A stretch of 64,000 bases of DNA, taken from contig JAHEIL010000002.1 of the NCBI GenBank assembly GCA_024639405.1, forward strand, positions 1 through 64,000, in the 5' to 3' direction. Both the position numbers and the translations under genes were made by a program. The DNA is from Crocinitomicaceae bacterium (GTDB taxonomy: Bacteria > Bacteroidota > Bacteroidia > Flavobacteriales_D > Crocinitomicaceae). Below the pieces are notes generated by a model. The model saw only the letters and a list, made by a program, of their open reading frames with translations. It was not told where the DNA came from and searched no databases. This document shows, piece after piece, positions 35,692 to 45,530 of this stretch (its first letter is position 1; every line of letters starts with the position of its first letter).

Positions 35692-37035
35692 GTGCAAATA
35701 AAAGGTCAAAATATCATTATTCTGGGTGCTGGCGAAAGCGGTATCGGCGCAGCTATTTTAGCAACTAAAATGGGGGCGAATGTATTTGTATCAGATTTTG
35801 GCCAAATTAAAGATTCATTTAAAAAAGAATTGAATGAACGTGGGTTTGAATGGGAAGAAGGTAAACATTCTGAAGAAAGAATATTAAACGCCGACTTAAT
35901 TATCAAGTCACCAGGAATTCCAGAAAAAGCGCCATTAATAAAAAAATTACGCGCACAAAATACCAAAATCATCTCTGAAATTGAATTTGCTGGCTATTTC
36001 TCAACAGCAAAAACAATTTGTATTACAGGAAGTAATGGTAAAACAACAACAACATTATTAACCTACCACATTTTAAAAAAAGCAGGAATAAATGTTGGAT
36101 TAGCAGGAAATATTGGTCAGAGTTTTGCAAAACAAGTTGCAGAAAATGATTTTGAATGGTATGTATTAGAATTGAGTTCATTTCAATTGGATGACATGTA
36201 TGATTTTAAAGCAGACATCGCTATTTTAATGAACATCACACCCGATCACTTGGATCGCTACGAGTATAGTATGCAAAATTATACTAACTCAAAATTTAGA
36301 ATAACAAACAATCAAACCGCAAAAGATTGGTTCATCTACAATTTAGACGATCCGATTATTGCAGCTGAAATTGACAAACAACCAATTTTAGCACAACACG
36401 CTCCATTTTCGCTTTTAAAAGAAGTTGAATTGGGAGGATTCGCAAGCAAACAACAAATAACAATAAACATAAAAAAACAATTAACTATGTCAATCCACGA
36501 TTTAGCATTAAAAGGGAAACACAACACCCAAAATTCATTGGCGTCGGGTATCGCGTCACGAATTCTAGAAATTAGAAAAGATGTTGTACGTGAAAGTTTA
36601 GAAGATTTTGTCAATGTAGAACATCGCTTAGAATTTGTAGCGAAAGTACATGGCATTGAATTCATTAACGATTCAAAAGCAACGAATGTCAACTCAACAT
36701 GGTTTGCATTAGAAAGCATGGACAAACCAACTGTTTGGATCGTTGGTGGAGTTGATAAAGGAAATGATTACAGCGAATTACACGATCTTGTTCGTGAAAA
36801 AGTAAAAGCGATCATTTGCTTAGGTGTTGACAACCAAAAATTAATCGAGTCATTTACAGGAGTTGTAGATACAATCGTTGAAGCTCGTTCTGCAATGGAA
36901 GCTGTTGCTTACGGTTACCGCATCGCGAAAAAAGATGAATCAGTTTTACTTTCTCCAGCATGTGCAAGTTTCGACTTATTTGAAAACTACGAAGATCGTG
37001 GAAATCAATTTAAAGCAGCTGTAAAAGCGCTATAA
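35692..37035 (+). CDS. murD: UDP-MurNAc-L-Ala:D-Glu ligase MurD
   Basis: MurD adds D-glutamate to UDP-MurNAc-L-Ala. It uses a GTG start at 35692; there is no nearer ATG that keeps the nucleotide-binding start IIILGAGESGIGAA (8-21). The ATP loop is TGSNGKTTT (112-120), and the C-terminal domain has FINDSKATNVNSTWFALES. 447 residues, normal length. It starts 3 bases after mraY. Confidence 0.97.
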   Translation: MQIKGQNIIILGAGESGIGAAILATKMGANVFVSDFGQIKDSFKKELNERGFEWEEGKHSEERILNADLIIKSPGIPEKAPLIKKLRAQNTKIISEIEFAGYFSTAKTICITGSNGKTTTTLLTYHILKKAGINVGLAGNIGQSFAKQVAENDFEWYVLELSSFQLDDMYDFKADIAILMNITPDHLDRYEYSMQNYTNSKFRITNNQTAKDWFIYNLDDPIIAAEIDKQPILAQHAPFSLLKEVELGGFASKQQITINIKKQLTMSIHDLALKGKHNTQNSLASGIASRILEIRKDVVRESLEDFVNVEHRLEFVAKVHGIEFINDSKATNVNSTWFALESMDKPTVWIVGGVDKGNDYSELHDLVREKVKAIICLGVDNQKLIESFTGVVDTIVEARSAMEAVAYGYRIAKKDESVLLSPACASFDLFENYEDRGNQFKAAVKAL

Positions 37036-37052
37036 GTTTCCCTTCAATAAAT

Positions 37053-38219
37053 ATGAGAAAATATTTAACATACCTCAAAGGCGACAAAGTTATTTGGATA
37101 ATAAGTTTGTTAATGCTCGCATTTTCGCTTGTGAGTGTCTATAGTTTTGTGCCGATTTTAGTGAAAATTGAAGGTGGTACGCCTGTTAAATATTTGTCAA
37201 AACATTTATTGTATGTAGTGATTGGATTTGCTTTGATGTATTGGATCCATAAACGAGAAGCAAAAAATATTTACCAATTTTCACGGTTTGCATTTGTAAT
37301 CGCCATTGGATTATTAATATTTACCTTGTTTTTTGGGGCTAAAGTGAACGATGCAGGAAGATGGATTCGTATTCCATTTGTAGGTTTAACCTTCCAATCT
37401 TCCGATTTTGCAAAATATGCATTGATTGTTTATTTAGCACGCATGATGGTAAAGAAAAAAGGACAATACCAAGATTGGATTCGAGGGTTTGGGCCAGTAA
37501 TGATGCCTGTTGTTATAATCTGTGGATTGATTGTAAAAGATAACTTTTCAACAGCAGCTTTACTGTTCTTAATTTGTTTGTCCTTATTTTTTATTGGAAA
37601 AGTATCCTTTGTGAAAACAACGTTGAGCATTGCAGCAGTACTTGCATTATTTGGAATTATCATTGTTGCGCATAAAACATTTCCAGAAGCGAACATCTTC
37701 CCGCGTTATGAAACATGGGAAAATCGAATAAACAATAAGATGAATGATCAAGTAGATGTGTTATCAAATGCGCAAGCTTTGAATGCTGAACTTGCCATAT
37801 ACAATGGTTCTATTTTTGGAGAAGGTGTTGGAGATGGGAAATTAAAAGAATATTTACCGGAAGCATACGCCGATTTCTATTATGCAAGTTTTGTAGAAGA
37901 ATTCGGGTCAATTTTTGCAATTGTTCTTGTTTTAGGTTATTTGATTTTGTTGTTTAGAATTTTTAAAATAGGTGTTAAATCCGATCGTTTATTTGAAACG
38001 TATGCAAGTATTGGAATTGGAATCTTATTGTTAACACAAGCATCTGTCAACATGTTGGTTTGTACAGGTGTATTTCCCGTTACAGGTCAAAATATGCCGC
38101 TTTTAGCAATGGGTGGTTCGGCATTGATTATGACCTGTGTTGGCTTAGGTGTTGTTCAAAGTTTTGCATACCGACAAGAACGAGCGCTGAATGATAATAA
38201 TAAGGAAGAAATCGCATGA
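37053..38219 (+). CDS. ftsW: Lipid II glycosyltransferase FtsW (SEDS)
   Basis: FtsW polymerises lipid II into septal glycan with FtsI. The 388-residue protein has about ten membrane helices and SEDS blocks: NDAGRWIRIPFVGLTFQSSD, FAKYALIVYLARM, GEGVGDGKLKEYLPEAYADF and the late LLAMGGSALIMTCVGLG. Its place between murD and murG and the presence of ftsI upstream support FtsW over RodA. It overlaps murG by 4 bases. Confidence 0.96.
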   Translation: MRKYLTYLKGDKVIWIISLLMLAFSLVSVYSFVPILVKIEGGTPVKYLSKHLLYVVIGFALMYWIHKREAKNIYQFSRFAFVIAIGLLIFTLFFGAKVNDAGRWIRIPFVGLTFQSSDFAKYALIVYLARMMVKKKGQYQDWIRGFGPVMMPVVIICGLIVKDNFSTAALLFLICLSLFFIGKVSFVKTTLSIAAVLALFGIIIVAHKTFPEANIFPRYETWENRINNKMNDQVDVLSNAQALNAELAIYNGSIFGEGVGDGKLKEYLPEAYADFYYASFVEEFGSIFAIVLVLGYLILLFRIFKIGVKSDRLFETYASIGIGILLLTQASVNMLVCTGVFPVTGQNMPLLAMGGSALIMTCVGLGVVQSFAYRQERALNDNNKEEIA

Positions 38220-39316
38220 AATTAGAACGCGTAATTATATCTGGTGGAGGAACAGGAGGTCATATTTTTCCTGCAATTGCTATTGCGGATGAAATCAAAC
38301 GTAAAAACCCAGCTGTTTCCATCTTATTTGTTGGTGCAATCGGTAAAATGGAAATGGATAAAGTTCCAGCAGCCGGATACAACATTGTAGGATTACCTAT
38401 TGTAGGATTCCAACGGAAATTAACACTTTCCAACTTTCTTTTACCTTTTAAATTAATCAACAGCTTGTTAAAAGCCTATTTGGTCATCAAACGATTCAAA
38501 CCTCAAGTTGTAATAGGAGTTGGAGGTTATGCAAGTGGACCAACCTTAAAAATTGCAACTTTATTGAATATTCCTACTGTTATTCAAGAACAAAACTCAT
38601 TTCCTGGAAAAACAAACAAATTATTAGCAAAGAAAGTATCAGCAATTTGTACTGCATACAATGGATTAGAACAATTTTTTCCAAAAGATAAAATTACACT
38701 TACAGGAAATCCTGTTCGAAAAGAAATGGTTGAAATTGAAGGAAAAAAAGAAGAGGCACTTGCTTATTATGGATTAGAAAACACTAAAAAAACAGTGTTA
38801 ATTATTGGAGGAAGTTTGGGTGCACGCACACTCAATAACGCTTTATTAAAAGACCTACACTTGTTGCAAGAAAAAGGAATTCAAGTGATTTGGCAAACTG
38901 GAAAGTTCTATTTTGAACAAATTACAACTGCTTGCCAAGCAATAGACATGAATGGTATCAAAGTGTTACAATTTATCGATCGAATGGATCTAGCCTACGC
39001 AGCAGCAGATTGTATCATTTCAAGAGCTGGAGCAATTTCTGTTTCAGAACTGTGCTTAATTGAAAAACCAATCGTTTTAGTGCCTTCACCAAATGTAGCA
39101 GAAGATCATCAAACTAAAAATGCAATGGCATTGGTGCAAGAAAATGCTGCAATTTTAGTAAAAGATACCGCAGCAATTGACGAATTAATTCCGACTGTAA
39201 TTACACTGTTTGAAAATGATACAAAACAACTCGAACTTTCAAAAGCAATAAAAGTAATGGGGAAACCAAATGCCACAGAAGATATTGTAAACGTAATTGA
39301 AAAATTAATCGCTTAA
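38216..39316 (+). CDS. murG: Lipid II synthase MurG
   Basis: MurG adds GlcNAc to lipid I on the inner face of the membrane. The 366-residue GT-B glycosyltransferase has the signature GGGTGGH (10-16), VIGVGGYASGPTLKIA, the UDP-GlcNAc region LIIGGSLGARTLNNAL, and SRAGAISVSELCLIEKP. It overlaps ftsW by 4 bases, and murC starts 1 base after it. Confidence 0.98.
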   Translation: MKLERVIISGGGTGGHIFPAIAIADEIKRKNPAVSILFVGAIGKMEMDKVPAAGYNIVGLPIVGFQRKLTLSNFLLPFKLINSLLKAYLVIKRFKPQVVIGVGGYASGPTLKIATLLNIPTVIQEQNSFPGKTNKLLAKKVSAICTAYNGLEQFFPKDKITLTGNPVRKEMVEIEGKKEEALAYYGLENTKKTVLIIGGSLGARTLNNALLKDLHLLQEKGIQVIWQTGKFYFEQITTACQAIDMNGIKVLQFIDRMDLAYAAADCIISRAGAISVSELCLIEKPIVLVPSPNVAEDHQTKNAMALVQENAAILVKDTAAIDELIPTVITLFENDTKQLELSKAIKVMGKPNATEDIVNVIEKLIA

Positions 39317-39317
39317 C

Positions 39318-40697
39318 ATGAACCAGCTTGATCAATTGAAAATAAGTCAATTTAAACGTGTCTATTTCATTGGAATTGGTGGGATTGGTATGTCAGCATT
39401 GGCGCGTTATTTTATGTCAATTGGATTAAAAGTAAGTGGTTACGATAAAACTCCTTCTGAATTAACCTCAAAATTAATTACCGAAGGAATCACCATACAT
39501 TTTGAAGATAACGGAAACCAAGTTCCTACTGAATTTCATGAAATAGAAACAACTTTAGTAGTTTACACGCCAGCTATACCAAGTAATATGGGTGAACTGT
39601 GCTTTTTCCAAGAAAATAAATCCATCCTGTTAAAACGCTCTCAAGTTTTAGGCTTATTAACACGACAATCTTTGGGATTAGGTGTTGCTGGTACGCATGG
39701 AAAAACTACCACAAGTTCTATGTTGGCACATATTATGAACCAATCTACTGAGAAATGCAATGCATTTTTAGGGGGAATTGCCACAAATTTTGAGTCCAAT
39801 TTATTGCTCAATCCAAGCAGTCAATACACCGTAATAGAAGCAGATGAATTTGATCGTTCCTTTTTACAATTGAGTCCGTTTGCATCTATAATTACATCTA
39901 CTGATCCTGATCATTTAGATATTTACGGCGATAAAAATCATTTTTTAGAAGGGTTTGAAAAATATTCAGCATTAATTCATCCTGCTGGCTGTTTAGTGGA
40001 AAAAGTAGGCTTGAATTTACCAACAAAAGCTAAAAAAATAACGTACGGAATAGCATCAGAAACAGCAGATTTCAACGGAATAAACCTTCGTTTTGATAAG
40101 GGGCAATTCTTGATGGATGTCGTAACCAAATCAGCTACATGGGAAGCTGTAGAAATGAATATTCCTGGAATTCATAACGCTGAAAATGCCGTTGCTTGTA
40201 TTGCTCTACTTTCATTTTTAGGGGTAAGCGAACAAGAAATTCGTGCAGGATTAGCAAGTTTTAAAGGCGTGAAAAGACGCTTCGAATACCATGTTAAAAA
40301 GAACGATTTGATATACATTGATGACTATGCGCATCATCCTACAGAATTAAACGCCTTGATATCTTCAATCAGAATGTTGTACCCAAACAAAAAAATCATT
40401 GGGGCATTTCAACCGCACTTATTCAGTAGAACAAGAGATTTCTTTGATGCATTTGCTGCAGAATTAAATCAATTAGATGAATTGATTTTGTTGCCAATTT
40501 ATCCTGCGCGTGAATTGCCAATTGAAGGTGTAACAAGTGATAAATTATTAGATAAAATTAGCATTCAAAACAAACAACTATTAGATGCACCTGCAGCGTA
40601 TCAATACCTATCAACTATTCAGGAAGGTGTTGTATTAACGATTGGCGCTGGTGATATAGACCGCATTGTTGAACCTTTAAAAAATTCCTTAATATGA
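39318..40697 (+). CDS. murC: UDP-MurNAc:L-alanine ligase MurC
   Basis: MurC adds L-Ala to UDP-MurNAc, the first peptide step. The 459-residue protein shows GIGGIGMSALARYF (19-32), the ATP loop GTHGKTTT (125-132), EADEFDRSFL and YAHHPTEL. It lies after the D-Glu and DAP ligases in the cluster, the usual order here. It overlaps ftsQ by 4 bases. Confidence 0.98.
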   Translation: MNQLDQLKISQFKRVYFIGIGGIGMSALARYFMSIGLKVSGYDKTPSELTSKLITEGITIHFEDNGNQVPTEFHEIETTLVVYTPAIPSNMGELCFFQENKSILLKRSQVLGLLTRQSLGLGVAGTHGKTTTSSMLAHIMNQSTEKCNAFLGGIATNFESNLLLNPSSQYTVIEADEFDRSFLQLSPFASIITSTDPDHLDIYGDKNHFLEGFEKYSALIHPAGCLVEKVGLNLPTKAKKITYGIASETADFNGINLRFDKGQFLMDVVTKSATWEAVEMNIPGIHNAENAVACIALLSFLGVSEQEIRAGLASFKGVKRRFEYHVKKNDLIYIDDYAHHPTELNALISSIRMLYPNKKIIGAFQPHLFSRTRDFFDAFAAELNQLDELILLPIYPARELPIEGVTSDKLLDKISIQNKQLLDAPAAYQYLSTIQEGVVLTIGAGDIDRIVEPLKNSLI

Positions 40698-41515
40698 AAA
40701 AATGGCTCATTAGAATTGCATGGGTAATTTTTGTAGGAATTATCATTGCTTTGTTATTCTTAGCGCGCAATGCACAAGAAAAAAAACCTGTATCAAAACC
40801 TGCTATCATAATTCATGTTGAAGGAGAAAATGCATTTTTAACAGAAGATGAATTATTCGTTCGTTTGAAACGCAAACGATTAATTTTTGATGGACAAACA
40901 AAGAAACAGTTAAATGTTGCAGCCATTGAGAAATACATCCATTCAATGTCTGAAGTGAAAGAAACGAAAGTATTTACCAACATTGGAGATACCTGGAAAA
41001 TAGACGTAAAAGTTAGAAAACCAATAGCACGAATTTTTAATCGCTATGGTGAAACATATTATTTAGACGAAGAAGGTGTAATCATGAAAGCTTCCAACTT
41101 ACATACGGCACGTGTTGTTGTTGTAACTGGAAACATAAAAGATCGAATTACGTCAAAAAATGTGAAAGAAATTATTAACAACAAATTTTTGAAAAGTATT
41201 CAAAAACTAGATGAAATCTATCGAATTTCGTATTATGTTTGCAATGATCCATTAATGCGGGCACTCATCGGGCAAATTCACTTTGATAAGAAAGGTGATT
41301 TTGTTCTGATTCCTATTGTTGGTGGGCAAAAGATCATTTTTGGTTCAGCAAAAACAACTGAAGATGTGCAAGAGAAATTTGAGAAATTAAAGATCTTTTA
41401 CAAAGAAGCCATTCCTTTTGAAGGGTGGAATAAATACAAAGAGATTGGATTAAAGTATAAAAATCAAATTGTGTGTAAAACAGTTGATGGTTACACAGAA
41501 GAAAATAAACAATGA
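40694..41515 (+). CDS. ftsQ: Cell division protein FtsQ-like
   Basis: The 273-residue protein has a short cytoplasmic N-terminus, one membrane helix (about 7-24) and a periplasmic part. It begins with a POTRA-like domain (about 35-105) followed by an FtsQ beta-domain. Sequence match to model FtsQ is weak, but topology, size and position between murC and ftsA are those of FtsQ/DivIB, which links FtsLB and FtsWI. It overlaps both neighbours by 4 bases. Confidence 0.88.
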   Translation: MKKWLIRIAWVIFVGIIIALLFLARNAQEKKPVSKPAIIIHVEGENAFLTEDELFVRLKRKRLIFDGQTKKQLNVAAIEKYIHSMSEVKETKVFTNIGDTWKIDVKVRKPIARIFNRYGETYYLDEEGVIMKASNLHTARVVVVTGNIKDRITSKNVKEIINNKFLKSIQKLDEIYRISYYVCNDPLMRALIGQIHFDKKGDFVLIPIVGGQKIIFGSAKTTEDVQEKFEKLKIFYKEAIPFEGWNKYKEIGLKYKNQIVCKTVDGYTEENKQ

Positions 41516-42822
41516 GTATGTCAAAAATAATAGTTGGACTTGATATTGGAACTACAAAAATTGCTTGTTTCGTAGGGAGAAAAAACGAACATGATAAAAT
41601 TGAGATTTTATCCATGGGAACAAGTGAATCTCTTGGCGTGATGCGTGGAGTTGTTTCGAATATTCAACGAACAGTTCAATCTATTCAGACAGCTGTTGAA
41701 CAAGCGGAAAATAACATAGAAGGCGGTGGTTCATTGAACATCAAAGTTGTGAATGTTGGAATCGCTGGCCAACACATCAAAAGCATTCAGCACCGTGGAA
41801 TTCATACACGTGCAGACATTGAAAATGAAATTTCTCAAGTAGATATTGATGCCTTGTTGGACGATATGCACCGTTTGGTGATGCGACCAGGCGAAGAAAT
41901 TGTGACAGTTATTCCACAAGAATATATCATTGACAACGAGCAAGGGATTAAAGATCCAATAGGAATGTCAGGTAGAAGATTGGAAGCGAATTTCCATATC
42001 ATCACTGGCGATGTTGCAGCAGGAATGAACATTCGTAAATGTGTTGAACGCGCAAATATTGCTGTTGATCAAATCATTTTGGAACCGATTGCATCTGCTG
42101 AAGCTGTTTTATCTGAAGAAGAAAAAGAAGCTGGTGTTGTGTTAGTTGATATCGGTGGCGGTACAACAGACGTTGCAATTTTCCACGAAGGAATTATTCG
42201 TCATACTGCAGTGATTCCTTTTGGAGGAAATGTAGTGACAGAAGATATTAAAGAAGGTTGCACCATCATGAAACGTCAAGCAGAAGCATTGAAAGTGAAA
42301 TTTGGTTCAGCATTGGCCTCTGAAAGTCAAGAAAATGAAGTCGTTTGTATCCCAGGATTGAGAGGACACGATGCAAAAGAAATTACCTTGCGTAATTTAG
42401 CTAGCATTATTCAAGCAAGAATGGAAGAAATCATCGATTTGGTTCATTATGAAATTTTAAATTCAGGCTTAAGCAAAAAATTAATTGGTGGAATTGTTGT
42501 GACTGGTGGAGGTGCAAACCTAAAACATGTTACTCAATTGTTTGAATACATTACGGGAATGAATACTCGTATTGGTTATCCAACAGAACATTTAGCAAAC
42601 ACCAACACTATTGAAAACTTAACAAGTCCAATTTATTCAACTGGAATAGGATTGGTGTTAAAAGGTTTTGAAGCATTGGAAAAAAGAAGTGAAAACAAAC
42701 CGGTTGAAGCTGTTTCAACAGAAGGAAGTGTTGCTTCTAATCCAGACAAAACAAAAGGGAAGTTTTTTGATTCCATCTTAAAAATTGGAACAGATTTCTT
42801 CAAAGAAAAAGACGAATATTAA
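41512..42822 (+). CDS. ftsA: Cell division protein FtsA
   Basis: FtsA is the actin-like protein that anchors FtsZ to the membrane. The 436 residues include phosphate loop 1 DIGTTK (11-16), the 1C domain, and phosphate loop 2 in VLVDIGGGTTDVAIF. The end has an amphipathic membrane-targeting helix (about 415-432, FFDSILKIGTDFFKE). Two possible starts, Met1 and Met3, lie close together; the first overlaps ftsQ by 4 bases as elsewhere in the cluster. Confidence 0.98.
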   Translation: MSMSKIIVGLDIGTTKIACFVGRKNEHDKIEILSMGTSESLGVMRGVVSNIQRTVQSIQTAVEQAENNIEGGGSLNIKVVNVGIAGQHIKSIQHRGIHTRADIENEISQVDIDALLDDMHRLVMRPGEEIVTVIPQEYIIDNEQGIKDPIGMSGRRLEANFHIITGDVAAGMNIRKCVERANIAVDQIILEPIASAEAVLSEEEKEAGVVLVDIGGGTTDVAIFHEGIIRHTAVIPFGGNVVTEDIKEGCTIMKRQAEALKVKFGSALASESQENEVVCIPGLRGHDAKEITLRNLASIIQARMEEIIDLVHYEILNSGLSKKLIGGIVVTGGGANLKHVTQLFEYITGMNTRIGYPTEHLANTNTIENLTSPIYSTGIGLVLKGFEALEKRSENKPVEAVSTEGSVASNPDKTKGKFFDSILKIGTDFFKEKDEY

Positions 42823-42861
42823 GAAATAAGAACAAACAACAACAAACTAAAATAGATTAAA

Positions 42862-44421
42862 ATGGAATTCGATTTACCAAAAGACACAAGTTCAATCATC
42901 AAAGTTATTGGTGTTGGAGGCGGTGGTAGCAATGCAGTTAACCACATGTATGGGCAAGGAATTATTGGTGTTGACTTTATTGTATGTAATACAGATCGTC
43001 AAGCATTGGATATTTCTCCCGTTCCTTTTAAGATTCAACTTGGGCCTTCTTTGACTGAAGGTCGTGGAGCTGGAGCTTTGCCTGAAATTGGTATGAACGC
43101 AGCCATTGAAAACATCGACGAAATTCGTGATGTTTTAAGTAAAAACACGAAAATGGTTTTTGTTACTGCCGGATTAGGTGGTGGTACAGGAACTGGAGCT
43201 GCTCCTGTTATTGCTCAAGTAGCAAAAGAAATGGGCATTTTAACTGTTGGAATCGTTACTGTTCCTTTCAATTTTGAAGGAAGAAAAAGAAGACAACAAG
43301 CGGAAGATGGTTTGGAAAAAATGCGTCAAAATGTAGATACCTTGTTGATCATCAACAATGAGCGTTTACGTGAAATGACGGGTAACTTAACAATCGGAAA
43401 TGCGTTTTCACAAGCGGATGATGTATTGACAACAGCTGCTAAAGGAATTGCTGAAGTAATTGCTGTAACAGGTGCAATCAATGTGGATTTCAACGACGTG
43501 AAAACGGTAATGAAAGATAGTGGAGTTGCAATTATGGGTAGCGCAGCAGCTGAAGGTGAAAACAGAGCATTAACTGCTGTTTCTCAAGCTTTAAATTCTC
43601 CATTGTTAAATGACAACGACATCAGCGGAGCACAATATGTCTTATTGAACATTACTTACGGAGACAAAGAAGTATTGATGGATGAAATCACTGAAATTAC
43701 TGACTTTATTCAAGATGAAGCAGGGTCTACAGCTGACGTAATCTGGGGTCATGGACACGATGCAACTTTAGGAGATAAATTAAGTATTACTATCATCGCA
43801 ACAGGTTTCAATTCAAATCCAATCACGGGTTTTGAGAAAGCACCGGAAAGAACGGTGCGCACCTTAGAAGTTGAACCTAAAAATGAAATAAAAGCGCCTT
43901 TATCTAATCCATTTGAACAAGCTGAAGTAACTAAAGCTGTTGTAAATACAGCTCCTGTTAACGAACCTTTTTTGAAAACAGAAGTAGAAGCAACACCTGC
44001 TCCAGTAATGAACGAGCGCATTGTAAACGAAGTGAAAACTGAATTGGAATGGGAAATTAAAGCTGAACAAGTTCAAGTTTCAGAACCAAGAGAAGAAATC
44101 GTTCGTCACTTATTGGAAGATAAAGTGGAAGAGGTTGTAAGTTTAGAAAATGTTGTTACAAAAACAATATTATCTCCTGAAGACCAACAAAGAAGAACGC
44201 AAGAGCGTTTGTCTAAAATCCAAGAATTCACAGCTAAATTGAAAAAAGCGGATGGCATTGCTGAATACGAAAATGAGCCTGCATTTGTTAGAAGAAACAT
44301 CAATTTAGATCAATCAATGAGAAGTACAGAAGAACCTGTAAGTCGTTTTGGTGTTGCAATGAATGAAAACGGAGAAGCCGTATTAAGAAGCAATAATTTT
44401 TTACACGATAACGTAGACTAA
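42862..44421 (+). CDS. ftsZ: Cell division GTPase FtsZ
   Basis: FtsZ polymerises into the Z ring. The 519-residue protein has the GTPase core (about 12-325) with GGGTGTG (106-112) and the T7 loop near 210 ([11 protein letters not shown]). A long acidic linker (about 335-470) follows, then a conserved-looking peptide PAFVRRN (473-479), which resembles the FtsA-binding tail. About 40 more residues follow it, ending NNFLHDNVD, whereas in E. coli that peptide is near the very end. It lies 39 bases after ftsA and overlaps the next gene by 1 base. Confidence 0.98.
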   Translation: MEFDLPKDTSSIIKVIGVGGGGSNAVNHMYGQGIIGVDFIVCNTDRQALDISPVPFKIQLGPSLTEGRGAGALPEIGMNAAIENIDEIRDVLSKNTKMVFVTAGLGGGTGTGAAPVIAQVAKEMGILTVGIVTVPFNFEGRKRRQQAEDGLEKMRQNVDTLLIINNERLREMTGNLTIGNAFSQADDVLTTAAKGIAEVIAVTGAINVDFNDVKTVMKDSGVAIMGSAAAEGENRALTAVSQALNSPLLNDNDISGAQYVLLNITYGDKEVLMDEITEITDFIQDEAGSTADVIWGHGHDATLGDKLSITIIATGFNSNPITGFEKAPERTVRTLEVEPKNEIKAPLSNPFEQAEVTKAVVNTAPVNEPFLKTEVEATPAPVMNERIVNEVKTELEWEIKAEQVQVSEPREEIVRHLLEDKVEEVVSLENVVTKTILSPEDQQRRTQERLSKIQEFTAKLKKADGIAEYENEPAFVRRNINLDQSMRSTEEPVSRFGVAMNENGEAVLRSNNFLHDNVD

Positions 44422-44867
44422 TGAGTTTTACAGAGCAAATTAATGCAGCCATTAAAACGGCAATGTTAGCAAAAGACAAAGATAAATTAGCTGTTTTACG
44501 CGACATCAAATCTAAGTTATTATTAGAAGCAACTTCTGGAAATGGAGAAGCTTCTGACGAAACAGCCTTGAAAATCATTGTTAAATTGCACAAGCAACGC
44601 ATGGAAACATATGAAATATATGTTACTCAAGGTCGCGAAGATTTAGCTGCAGATGAATTATTCCAAGCAAAAGTTTTAGAAGAATATTTGCCTAAAATGC
44701 TTTCAGAAGAGGAAGTGAGAGCCGAGGTTGTTGCAGCAATTGCACAAGTTGGGGCATCAGGACCACAGGACATGGGAAAAGTAATGGGCGTTTTATCAGG
44801 CAAACTCGCTGGGAAAGCGGATGGAAAAGTCATTGCCAATCTCGTCAAAGAAACATTAGCTAACTAA
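44421..44867 (+). CDS. GatB/YqeY domain protein
   Basis: The 148-residue protein matches the YqeY family, a stand-alone version of the tRNA-binding tail of the amidotransferase subunit GatB. It has an N-terminal helical bundle (LRDIKSKLLLEATSGNGEAS) and the small C-terminal domain QDMGKVMGVLSGKLAGKADG. A role in tRNA-dependent amidation or tRNA binding is supposed but unproven. It overlaps ftsZ by 1 base and is the last gene of the division cluster before a terminator. Confidence 0.93.
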   Translation: MSFTEQINAAIKTAMLAKDKDKLAVLRDIKSKLLLEATSGNGEASDETALKIIVKLHKQRMETYEIYVTQGREDLAADELFQAKVLEEYLPKMLSEEEVRAEVVAAIAQVGASGPQDMGKVMGVLSGKLAGKADGKVIANLVKETLAN

Positions 44868-44874
44868 TTAATAC

Positions 44875-44904
44875 AATGGGGTTCAAATTGAATCCCATTT
44901 TTTT
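44875..44904 (+). terminator. Terminator of the division cluster, directly before mtnB
   Basis: AATGGGGTTC (44875-44884) pairs with GAATCCCATT (44890-44899) with one G-T pair, followed by seven T. The mtnB start codon is at 44907, only 2 bases past the T-run, so mtnB must depend on read-through or on an unusual start. Confidence 0.8.
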
Positions 44905-44906
44905 AT

Positions 44907-45530
44907 ATGAATACATTACAGTTCAAAGAAGCAATCGCAGAAACAATTCGTGCTTATAACGCGAAGGGCTGGTCGCCAGCAACTTCAACGAATTATTCTT
45001 TTAAAGATGAACACGATACGATTTGGGTGTCCCGTTCTGGTGTTGACAAAGCGAATTTTCAAGCTTCAGACTTTATTACGGTAGACAGCAATGGAACTGC
45101 AACAGGAGAATTTGAAGGCATTCAACCATCTGCAGAAACCTTGATTCATTGTGTCTTGTATGAACTATTTCCAGCTACAAAAGTGATTTTACACAGCCAT
45201 GGCATTTATCCTGTTTTACTCTCAACGGTTTGTGAACATGAAGTGAGTTTTGAAGGCTACGAAATTCAAAAAGGCTTTGCCGGACAATCAACCCACGAAG
45301 CACGTGTTACGCTTCCAATCTTTGACAATGACCAAGACATGGCTCGTTTTAAAGAAGTTCTTATCCAACACAAATCAAGTTTAATGAACGCTGCATTCAT
45401 CATGCGCAAGCACGGCGTTTATGCGTGGGGAACATCTTTGTTTGAAGCGAAACGCCATTTAGAAACAGTAGATTACTTATGCCAGTGTGAATGGTTTGTA
45501 TTGAATCGCCCTACTCCAACCCAATATTAA
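44907..45530 (+). CDS. mtnB: Methylthioribulose-1-phosphate dehydratase
   Basis: MtnB belongs to the class II aldolase fold and removes water from methylthioribulose-1-phosphate in the methionine salvage pathway. The 207 residues show KGWSPATSTNYS (20-31), a likely catalytic Glu77 in QPSAETLIH, zinc ligands His96 and His98 (LHSHG) and a third His near 171 (KRHLETVDYL). The start follows the T-run of a terminator by 2 bases. No other mtn gene is in the window. Its end overlaps the convergent topB by 20 bases. Confidence 0.9.
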   Translation: MNTLQFKEAIAETIRAYNAKGWSPATSTNYSFKDEHDTIWVSRSGVDKANFQASDFITVDSNGTATGEFEGIQPSAETLIHCVLYELFPATKVILHSHGIYPVLLSTVCEHEVSFEGYEIQKGFAGQSTHEARVTLPIFDNDQDMARFKEVLIQHKSSLMNAAFIMRKHGVYAWGTSLFEAKRHLETVDYLCQCEWFVLNRPTPTQY

